From the NCBI RefSeq assembly GCF_017873095.1, contig NZ_JAGGJU010000002.1:310001-374000 (forward strand): DNA of 64,000 bases. Reading direction: 5' to 3'. The notes under the pieces were generated by a model. That model saw only the letters and a program-made list of their open reading frames with translations. It had not been told where the DNA came from and did not search any database. The position numbers were made by a program, and so were the translations under genes. Below, piece after piece: positions 18,674-25,392 of this stretch; the first letter of the stretch is position 1; each line of letters starts with the position of its first letter. This DNA is from Heterorhizobium halophytocola (GTDB taxonomy: Bacteria; Pseudomonadota; Alphaproteobacteria; Rhizobiales; Rhizobiaceae).

Positions 18674-18701
18674 ATAGTACGGATGTGCTATACCGTACTA
18701 T
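18674..18701. promoter_or_regulatory. Perfect 9-bp inverted repeat between kinase and response regulator
   Basis: ATAGTACGG-N10-CCGTACTAT forms a 28-bp dyad in the 235-bp divergent gap, 93 bp upstream of the kinase ATG and 116 bp upstream of the regulator ATG. A related single copy occurs at 16805-16821. The size and spacing suit a dimeric LuxR/NarL-type regulator, perhaps the one encoded at 18817; this is inference. Confidence 0.55.
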
Positions 18702-18816
18702 GCTTATAACATGATAATGCGTACGCTTTTAGTGCCCGTTCTCGACCGGCAAGGCGGTCGGGTCCCGGGTGCCGGTTCTTGCGTTGGCCTCGCATTGCGA
18801 CGGAAAGACGATTTGC

Positions 18817-19446
18817 ATGGAAAACGAGCGGATCGTCGTCGGGGACGATCACCCGGTATTCCGGGATGGATTGCGCCGGCTGGTGCAGCGCGTTGCGCCG
18901 GCGGCGGCGGTCACCGAAGCCGCCTGCATGGACGACGTCCTGGCGATTGCCAGAAGCGACATGCCGCCACGGATGTTCGTGCTCGATCTCTTGTTTCCCG
19001 GCCTTGAAATCCCCGTGTCGATCACCGGCCTTCGGGCCGAATTTCCGGACGCCCAGATTGTCGTGGTCTCGATGATGGACGACATGGAGGTGATCGAGGA
19101 TGTCGTGCTGAAAGGCGCGGACGGCTTCATATCGAAGACCGTGTCGCCGGCCGAGATCGTCGCGGCACTGGAGGCCATCCGCAACGGCGAATTCGTGTTG
19201 AAGACCGAATCGAGCGGCGAGTTTCTGCCGGCGGTCAGTGGCGACGGGCCGGAACTGGCCCAACTCACCGCGCGCCAGATCGACGTGCTGAAGCTGATCG
19301 CCGAGGGAAAGTCGAACAAGGAAATCGCTAGAATCCTCGAAATCTCGCCCTATACCGTGCGCATCCATGTCTCGGCGCTGCTGCGCAGCCTGAAGGTCGG
19401 GTCGCGCGCGGCGGCGGCGGCAAAGGCCGTGGCCGCCGGGCTTTGA
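18817..19446 (+). CDS. NarL/LuxR-family response regulator
   Basis: A 209-residue two-domain response regulator. The receiver has the acidic pocket [13 protein letters not shown] and phospho-Asp in VLDLLFPG (about residue 53), with the conserved Lys in GFISKTVSP. The C-terminal LuxR helix-turn-helix reads [20 protein letters not shown] followed by [19 protein letters not shown] 18817 starts exactly one step before the receiver; upstream in-frame sequence is not family-like. It is divergent from the hybrid kinase and likely receives phosphate from it. Confidence 0.93.
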   Translation: MENERIVVGDDHPVFRDGLRRLVQRVAPAAAVTEAACMDDVLAIARSDMPPRMFVLDLLFPGLEIPVSITGLRAEFPDAQIVVVSMMDDMEVIEDVVLKGADGFISKTVSPAEIVAALEAIRNGEFVLKTESSGEFLPAVSGDGPELAQLTARQIDVLKLIAEGKSNKEIARILEISPYTVRIHVSALLRSLKVGSRAAAAAKAVAAGL

Positions 19447-19455
19447 ACCGGTCCC

Positions 19456-21720
19456 TTACTCGGTTTCGATGAAGACGATCGAGCGATCCGAGGATTCCAG
19501 CAAGGTATCGGCGATCGTGCCATAGGACAGGCGGTCGCCTTCGCGGCGACTGACCCCCATGACGATCAGGTTGAAGCCCTTGAGGCGCGCCCGCTTGAGG
19601 ATGGAAAGTTCCGGGCTGCCGCTGCTCTGGACGATCTTCTCGATCTCGAGTTCGTAGAAGCCGGCGATCTCGTCGATCTTCTTGAAGGCCTCGCGGTGGA
19701 CGTCGGTCACGTCACTGAGCCTCGGGCGCGAGCGGGCCGCCTGCGGCTCGGTGATGTAGAGCGCCGCGATCTCGCAATTGGCCGCCTTGGCGAGGACGGC
19801 GGCGAATTCGGCCGCCCGCGTCGAGCGTGTCGTGCCGGAGATCGGCACCAGGATCTTCAGCGCCTTGCCGTCCTTCGGCATGGTGCCGCGCGACGAGATG
19901 ATCGCCGTGGTGCCGGCAAAGGCTGTCGACATTTCCGTCAGCCGCTTGTCGAAACCGCCGCCTCTGGCGGCCGTCGGTTCGACACCGGCAAACAGCAGGT
20001 CGTGGCCCTTTTCGGAATCCTCGCCGAGAAGGTCGATCAGCTTGCCTTCCTTCGAGCGCACCGTGACATGAATGTCGGCGGCCTTGACGTCCGCTTCGCC
20101 CTCGGCGTTCTCGACCACGCGGGTCGCCGCGCGGTTGACCGCTTCGACCATCTTGGCTGCGCGCTCATCGGATTTTTCGACCTGTTCCTCGTCTTCGGGA
20201 TTACCGGTGACATCAAGGACCGAGATCGGCATCTTGCGCAGGGCGGCGAAATGGCCGGCGATGCGGGCGGCGAGGTCGCTGCTTTCGGACCGGTCGCCGG
20301 CCAGCAGGATGCGCTCGAAGCGCGACATGTAGCTCGTCTCCTCGAACTTTTCCCGTTCGAGCCGGCTCTTCTCGTCTTCGCGCATCGGCAGGCGCTTCAA
20401 GGCCCAGCGCAGGGTCGGCGGCATGGCCATGGTGGTGATCACCGCCATGGCGACGATCACCGAGAACAGTCGCTCGTCGAGCACGCCGACCGACAGGCCG
20501 ATGGTGGCGACGATGACCTCGGTCGAGCCGCGGGCATTCATGCCGCAGCCGAGTGCCAGCGCCTCGGCGCGGGAATAGCCGCCGATCTTGGCGGCGGCAA
20601 AGGCGCCACCGAACTTGCCGAGGCTGGCGATCAGGATCACCACGCCGGCAAAGATCAGCGTCGGCATGTCGGAGAGCACGCTGAGATCGGTCTGCAGGCC
20701 GGTGAGGCCGAAGAATACCGGCATGAACAGGGCTGTGGTCAGTGCCCGCAGCTGCATGTCGATCTGTCGTGTCAGGATCGGCGATTCGCCGACCAGGATG
20801 CCGGCGACGAAGGCGCCGAGGACGGTGTGCACGCCGATCAGGTCGGTGATGATTGCCATGCCACCCATGATGGCGATGATGGCGCTCAGCACCGGCAGGT
20901 CGCTCTTGAACCGGTCATTGGTCCAGCGGATGATCTCGAAGACAATCCGCCGGCCGATGGTGAAGCTGAAGGCCATGAAGGCGAGCGTGCCGATGACGCT
21001 TCTGGCGAGCGTCGGCAGATCGACGGCACCCTTTTCAGCCAGGCTGAAGGTGACGGCGATGATCACCCAGCCGACGGTGTCGTCGATGATCGCCGAAGCG
21101 ACGATCAACTGGCCGATATTGCGCCGCATGAAGTCCATCTCGCGCACCACCGACGCCACGATCTTGACCGAGGAGATGGAAAGCGCCGTGCCGAGAAACA
21201 GCGCGGTGACGAGCCGCTTGTCGGGGTCGGGGATATAGTCGGCCGGGATCAGTTCGCCGAGCGTGAAGCCGAGCGCGAAGGGAATGGCGATGCCGGTAAG
21301 CGAGACGCCGGCGGCAGCCCTGCGCAGGCGGATGGCGAGGCCGAGATCGGTTTCCATGCCGGCCAGCAGCAGGAGGAAGAGGATGCCGAGCTGGCCGACC
21401 GCATTGGTCATGCTCTTTTGCGCGACATCCGTCGGGAACAGGCTGAGCTGCATGTCGGGCCAGATCAGGCCGAATACCGATGGACCGAGCAGGATCCCGC
21501 CGATGATCTGTCCCATGATCGACGGCTGGCCGATGCGCACCATGGCCTCGCCAAGCAGCCGCCCGACGACGACGAGGATGATGACCTGGATGAGGAACAG
21601 CGCTTCGGACGGGCCCTCGGCCTTCGGCGCATTGGCGGCCAGGGCGGTGGAGGCAAGAATGAGCGGCAGGACCAGAAGCAGGGAAAGACGGAAAGACCAA
21701 GACTTCGCAATTTGCGGCAT
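19456..21720 (-). CDS. CPA2-family cation/proton antiporter with C-terminal universal-stress-like domain
   Basis: About 754 residues. A cleavable-looking signal (SLLLVLPLILASTALAANA) is followed by some twelve membrane helices of the Na+/H+ exchanger fold over roughly residues 40-430, with GMETDLGL and ASAIIDDTVGW as in KefB/CPA2 proteins. Instead of the usual RCK/TrkA-N domain, the cytoplasmic tail ends in a Usp-like domain (KILVPISGTTRSTRAAEFA, then LIVMGVSRREGDRLSYG). It likely exchanges Na+ or K+ for protons. ATG 21720 is chosen because it begins the signal; upstream in-frame sequence crosses the hairpin at 21807-21844. It is convergent with the response regulator (9-bp gap). Confidence 0.85.
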   Translation of the reverse strand: MPQIAKSWSFRLSLLLVLPLILASTALAANAPKAEGPSEALFLIQVIILVVVGRLLGEAMVRIGQPSIMGQIIGGILLGPSVFGLIWPDMQLSLFPTDVAQKSMTNAVGQLGILFLLLLAGMETDLGLAIRLRRAAAGVSLTGIAIPFALGFTLGELIPADYIPDPDKRLVTALFLGTALSISSVKIVASVVREMDFMRRNIGQLIVASAIIDDTVGWVIIAVTFSLAEKGAVDLPTLARSVIGTLAFMAFSFTIGRRIVFEIIRWTNDRFKSDLPVLSAIIAIMGGMAIITDLIGVHTVLGAFVAGILVGESPILTRQIDMQLRALTTALFMPVFFGLTGLQTDLSVLSDMPTLIFAGVVILIASLGKFGGAFAAAKIGGYSRAEALALGCGMNARGSTEVIVATIGLSVGVLDERLFSVIVAMAVITTMAMPPTLRWALKRLPMREDEKSRLEREKFEETSYMSRFERILLAGDRSESSDLAARIAGHFAALRKMPISVLDVTGNPEDEEQVEKSDERAAKMVEAVNRAATRVVENAEGEADVKAADIHVTVRSKEGKLIDLLGEDSEKGHDLLFAGVEPTAARGGGFDKRLTEMSTAFAGTTAIISSRGTMPKDGKALKILVPISGTTRSTRAAEFAAVLAKAANCEIAALYITEPQAARSRPRLSDVTDVHREAFKKIDEIAGFYELEIEKIVQSSGSPELSILKRARLKGFNLIVMGVSRREGDRLSYGTIADTLLESSDRSIVFIETE

Positions 21721-21806
21721 ACTGCCGGCACTCCTATTTGGCTGCCCATAACGCACGGACGGGTCGCAGGTTTCCTGGCAGGCTTCCGGCGCTCCCAAGC
21801 TCCCTG

Positions 21807-21855
21807 GAGCCCGTCCGGTAAACATGCTCTCACCGGACGGGCTCTGGCTTTTTGT
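21807..21855 (+). terminator. Strong stem-loop with U-tract on the plus strand, upstream of the antiporter
   Basis: GAGCCCGTCCGGT (21807-21819) pairs perfectly with ACCGGACGGGCTC (21832-21844), with a 12-base loop, and is followed by TGGCTTTTTGTT. This is an intrinsic-terminator shape on the plus strand, yet no plus-strand gene ends here: the flanking genes are both on the minus strand. It could end a small or antisense RNA, or act as a 5' leader structure or LysR-gene 3' stem for minus-strand transcripts. Confidence 0.55.
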
Positions 21856-21934
21856 TCCTACGCATGTCCGGACGGAAAACCGCGACCACACGTTTCCTGG
21901 AAATGCTGTAGCAGGGCAGCCGAAGACCGAACAG

Positions 21935-22846
21935 TCAGCGCGATGCCATATTCGTCTCGCCCAGCAATTTTACCAGCCAGTCGACGAAGACGCGCACCTT
22001 GTTGCTGAGATGGCGGTTGGGCGGATAGACAATATAGAGCGGGATCGGCTCGGCGTCCCACGCGTGCAGGATCTCGACCAGTTCGCCGCGCTCCAGCGAG
22101 TCGATCACCATGAAGCGGGGCAGGAGCACGACACCGAGGCCGGTCGTCGCCGCCGTGACGAAGCTGCGGGCATCATTGACCGAGACGATGTAGCGGCTGT
22201 CGACGACGACCGTTTCGCCGTCGCGGTGAAACTCGAAGGGAATGGTCCGCCCGGTCTGCGCCATGAAGTAGCGCACGCAGTAATGGCCTTTTTCGAGGTC
22301 TGCGGGATGCTGCGGCGTGCCGAATTTTTCGAGATAGCGGGGCGCCGCGCAGGCGATCATGCCCATGTCGGCGACCCGCCGGGTGATCAGCGACTGGTTG
22401 GCCGGCGGCCCGCCACGCAGGGCGCAGTCGACATTCTCGGCAAGATAGTCGACCGGCCGATCGCCGACGCCGAGATCGATGCGGATGTCTGGATAGCGCT
22501 TGTAGAAGTCGATCAGCCGGGGAATGACGATCCAGTCGGCAAAGGCGCCGGCCATTTCCACCCTGAGACGTCCGGCGGGACTGCTCTGGGCATTGGAGAG
22601 GCTGCCATCGAGTTCGTCCACTTCGGAGACAATCTGGGCGGCGCGCTCGTAGTAGAGTGCGCCGTCGGTCGTCACCATGACCCTGCGGGTGGTACGGTTG
22701 AGAAGCTTGGTCTGCAAATGCGCTTCCAGCCCCTGGATGAGATTGGTGACGGTGGCCTTGGGCATGCGAAGGGCTTCGGCGGCGCGGGTGAAATTGCCGG
22801 TCTCGACGACTCGCAAGAAGGCTCGCATGGCAGATAGCTGATCCAT
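21935..22846 (-). CDS. LysR-family regulator adjacent to efflux operon
   Basis: A 303-residue LysR protein. The helix-turn-helix is FLRVVETGNFTRAAEALRMP plus KATVTNLIQGLE, and the co-inducer domain ends with VRVFVDWLVKLL, typical of the large clade with MDQLSAMRAF N-termini. ATG 22846 is chosen by that family start. The gene is divergent from the small-ORF/hydrolase/MexEF-like operon and is a candidate regulator of it, as MexT is for MexEF-OprN. The ligand is unknown. Confidence 0.9.
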   Translation of the reverse strand: MDQLSAMRAFLRVVETGNFTRAAEALRMPKATVTNLIQGLEAHLQTKLLNRTTRRVMVTTDGALYYERAAQIVSEVDELDGSLSNAQSSPAGRLRVEMAGAFADWIVIPRLIDFYKRYPDIRIDLGVGDRPVDYLAENVDCALRGGPPANQSLITRRVADMGMIACAAPRYLEKFGTPQHPADLEKGHYCVRYFMAQTGRTIPFEFHRDGETVVVDSRYIVSVNDARSFVTAATTGLGVVLLPRFMVIDSLERGELVEILHAWDAEPIPLYIVYPPNRHLSNKVRVFVDWLVKLLGETNMASR

Positions 22847-22880
22847 AGGTCCGATCCTGTCAGTATGCAGTGCAGCATTG

Positions 22881-22894
22881 TTCGAAATTTGGAA
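22881..22894. promoter_or_regulatory. Candidate LysR-type box (T-N11-A)
   Basis: TTCGAAATTTGGAA pairs at 6 of 7 positions about its centre and contains a T-N11-A spacing (22882 to 22894). It lies 35 bp upstream of the LysR start and about 170 bp upstream of the efflux promoter. A second loose pair, TTGTT...AACAA, spans 22918-22940. Position and symmetry suggest autoregulation. Confidence 0.4.
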
Positions 22895-23065
22895 TAGTGT
22901 GATCGTAATTAGCCAACTTGTTCCTGATTGCGAATAACAATAGATTATCAACAGAAATGCAAGAGACGGCGTCGTGGCATTCCGGAAAAGCGAATGCTTG
23001 CTGACAGAAATTGGCAGCACGATCTGCCAAAGCTGCCTTGCCCAATTATTTTTTTGCCGCGGGGC

Positions 23066-23096
23066 TTTACCTCAGCCATGGTTGAGGTTCTAGGGT
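23066..23096 (+). promoter_or_regulatory. SoxR/MerR-type promoter of the efflux operon
   Basis: A -35 TTTACC (23066-23071) and -10 TAGGGT (23091-23096) are separated by 19 bp, the long spacer characteristic of MerR-family promoters. The dyad CCTCAGCCATGGTTGAGG (23070-23087, 8 of 9 base pairs) sits in the spacer, as the SoxR box CCTCAAGTTAACTTGAGG does at E. coli soxS, where the -35 also reads TTTACC. The ribosome site of the first ORF follows about 10 bases after the -10. A SoxR-like activator encoded elsewhere is inferred. Confidence 0.65.
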
Positions 23097-23121
23097 CCAC
23101 GCCGCAAGGAGACTGATCGAC

Positions 23122-23199
23122 ATGCGCGCACCCCGTTATCTTCCAGGCCCGGTCCTGTTCTTTTTCGGCCTGGTTCTTCCGGTCCTCTGGGTGAAGTGA
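23122..23199 (+). CDS. 25-residue hydrophobic peptide, first ORF of efflux operon
   Basis: ATG at 23122 opens a 25-codon frame: MRAPRYLPGP, then a hydrophobic stretch VLFFFGLVLPVLW, ending VK. AAGGAGA at 23106-23112 is ideally placed and is the best ribosome site in the leader. The stop is 10 bp before the GTG of the next gene. It could be a small membrane protein associated with the pump or a leader peptide that sets translation of the operon. No homologue is known to me, so the coding call rests on the ribosome site, hydrophobic composition and position. Confidence 0.5.
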   Translation: MRAPRYLPGPVLFFFGLVLPVLWVK

Positions 23200-23209
23200 T
23201 CCTGAGACC

Positions 23210-24028
23210 GTGACCGTGCTGATCAAGGACATGACGCTGGACAAGCTGGCCATCGGGCCGGTTTCGGCCCGCATCTATCAGGGTGAGGAATACGGCAAGG
23301 GCCCGCCGGTCCTGCTCTATTTCCACGGCGGCGCCTTTCTGAAGACGGGACTTCAGGACAGTGCCGTTGCCGAATGTCTGGCCGGTACCGGGGCGATCGT
23401 CGTGGTGCCGGACTATAATTCGCCGCTGGGCTGCGCTTTCCCGAAGCCCCTGGAAGTCGGGTTTGCGCTGTTCTCCTACTTCGCCAAGAAGCGGGCGGGG
23501 TTCGGCGATCGAAAATCGCTTCTGCTTGTCGGCGGTGAGGAATCGGGTGGCAATGTCGCGACCGCCATCGCATTGAAGGCCCGCGACTATCTGGCCGACG
23601 AACTCGACGGCCAGGTGCTGATGTCGCCGCTGCTCGATCCCTTCATGGGGCAGCCGTCGATGCAGAAGGCCGACGGTATCGGCATGCGTGAGCACTGGGC
23701 TGCCGGCTGGAGTGAATATCTGAGCGCGGGTGTCTGTCATCCCTATGCCGCGCCCAGCATGTGTTCGCGGCTGAACGGTGTTGCCGCGGCGCTGACCATA
23801 TCCGCAGCGGACGATCCGCTGCTCGACGAGACACAGGTCTATGCCAAGAAGCTGGAAGCGGCCGGTGTCAACGTCCACTGCAAGATCCTGCCCGAAGGCT
23901 TGGGCTGGACATCGATTTACGGCGGGCAGGACTGCCGGCAAGGTTGCTGGAAGGACCCGGTCCGCAAGGAGTTCAACGATTTCGTAACGGATGTCCGCAC
24001 GCAGCGGTGTGAATTGAAGACCAAGTGA
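23210..24028 (+). CDS. Alpha/beta-hydrolase-fold protein (HSL type) with degenerate catalytic site
   Basis: A 272-residue protein of the alpha/beta hydrolase fold-3 (HSL) family. It keeps the oxyanion motif LLYFHGGAFL (about residues 35-44) and the acidic element ISAADDPLLDE. The nucleophile elbow, normally GDSAGG, reads GEESGG, so the serine position is Glu. The C-terminal His region reads LPEGLGWTSIYG with no His. It therefore looks like a non-catalytic relative, perhaps a binding or chaperone protein. GTG 23210 starts it; GTG 23216 and ATG 23231 are alternatives. It is the second ORF of the efflux operon, followed 38 bp later by the membrane-fusion gene. Confidence 0.75.
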   Translation: MTVLIKDMTLDKLAIGPVSARIYQGEEYGKGPPVLLYFHGGAFLKTGLQDSAVAECLAGTGAIVVVPDYNSPLGCAFPKPLEVGFALFSYFAKKRAGFGDRKSLLLVGGEESGGNVATAIALKARDYLADELDGQVLMSPLLDPFMGQPSMQKADGIGMREHWAAGWSEYLSAGVCHPYAAPSMCSRLNGVAAALTISAADDPLLDETQVYAKKLEAAGVNVHCKILPEGLGWTSIYGGQDCRQGCWKDPVRKEFNDFVTDVRTQRCELKTK

Positions 24029-24066
24029 TTATGCGCGCCCCGCCAGGCGCATAAGGAGAGATAGCC

Positions 24067-25257
24067 ATGAATACGCGTATGAAGCGCTGGGCCCTTGTGG
24101 GCACCGGCCTGGGCCTTGCTGCGTCCATTTCCGCCGCCGCCCTGTTTTTCGAACTGCCGATGAGCGCACCCGCAACGGCTGCGGATGCGCAGGCCGCCCC
24201 GCAGGCGGTGCCGGTCACGGTTGCGGTTGCCAAGAGCCACGACGTCACCACCTGGGAAGAATTCTCCGGTCGTCTGGAAGCCATCGACCGGGTGCAGATC
24301 CGCTCGCGCGTCGCCGGTGCGATCCAGTCCGTGGACTTTCGCGAAGGTGCGCTGGTAAAGGCCGGCGACCTGCTGTTTACCATCGATCCGGCGCCTTACG
24401 AGGCAGCCGTAAGTCAGGCGCAGGGCCAGGTGGCGTCTGCCGAAGCCAAGATGGGGCTTGCCCGCACGGAACTCGAGCGCGGTCGCAGGCTCTCGGAAAA
24501 CCGCACGATTTCGCAGAGCGAACTCGATACCCGCCAGAATGCGCTCGCCGAGGCCGAGGCCAATCTGCGCACGGCCGAGGCCGGACTGAAGTCGGCCGAG
24601 CTGGAGCTTGGCTATACCAAGGTCAAGGCGCCGGTCGCCGGTCGCGTCGGCCGCATCGAGATCACCGTCGGCAATCTCGTGGCTGCCGGTTCGGCGGCCC
24701 CCGCCTTGACCACGCTCGTCTCGATCGATCCGATCTATGCGAGCTTCAGCGCCAGCGAGGAACTGGTCAGCCAGGCGCTCGCCCAGCTGCCCTCGGCCTC
24801 CGGCGAACTGCCTGCTCTGGGGGAAATCCCGGTCGAGATCGGCACGCTCGCCGATGAAGGGACGCCGCTCAAGGGCAAGCTGCAGCTGATCGACAACCAG
24901 GTGGATGCCGCAAGCGGCACCATCGGGGTGCGCGCCGTGTTCGACAACCCCGAAGGGCGGCTGATCCCCGGCCAGTTCGTGCGCATCCGCATGGGTCAGC
25001 CGAAGCCTGTCAACCACATGCTCGTCAGCGATCGTGCAATCGGCACCGACCAGGACAAGAAGTTCGTCTACGTCGTCGACAAGGACAACAAGGTGAGCTA
25101 CCGCCCGGTGACGCTGGGTGCATCCGTCGACGGCGGCCGGATCATCGAGGACGGCCTGTCCGACGGCGAAACCATCGTGGTCAACGGCCTGCAGCGGATC
25201 CGCCCCGGTGTCGTCGTCCAGCCGCAGATGGAAGACAGCGTGGCGGCCGTCAACTAA
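24067..25257 (+). CDS. RND efflux periplasmic adaptor (MexE/AcrA-like)
   Basis: A 396-residue membrane-fusion protein. An N-terminal membrane/signal segment (residues 7-27) precedes the lipoyl-type half-motif FREGALVKAGDLLFTIDPAPY, a long coiled hairpin rich in Ala/Glu (about 115-195), then ELGYTKVKAPVAGRVGR and beta-barrel/membrane-proximal domains. There is no lipobox Cys. It links the inner-membrane pump to an outer-membrane channel. AAGGAGA precedes the ATG. It lies between the degenerate hydrolase and the RND pump gene. Confidence 0.93.
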   Translation: MNTRMKRWALVGTGLGLAASISAAALFFELPMSAPATAADAQAAPQAVPVTVAVAKSHDVTTWEEFSGRLEAIDRVQIRSRVAGAIQSVDFREGALVKAGDLLFTIDPAPYEAAVSQAQGQVASAEAKMGLARTELERGRRLSENRTISQSELDTRQNALAEAEANLRTAEAGLKSAELELGYTKVKAPVAGRVGRIEITVGNLVAAGSAAPALTTLVSIDPIYASFSASEELVSQALAQLPSASGELPALGEIPVEIGTLADEGTPLKGKLQLIDNQVDAASGTIGVRAVFDNPEGRLIPGQFVRIRMGQPKPVNHMLVSDRAIGTDQDKKFVYVVDKDNKVSYRPVTLGASVDGGRIIEDGLSDGETIVVNGLQRIRPGVVVQPQMEDSVAAVN

Positions 25258-25392
25258 GTCCCCGCCAGATCTGCCGCGGGCGACCCGCCACGCCCGCGGT
25301 CATCCATTCAGAGAAGCTTGCCAGCCGGATGTCCCCGTGACCGCCGGGCAGGCTTCCTACGTCCCGAATATCTCCCGGAGAGGGGTTTCGAA

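Noticed and set aside
19696..22008. 770-codon plus-strand frame opposite the antiporter
   Set aside because: Same antisense effect; the minus strand carries recognisable antiporter motifs.
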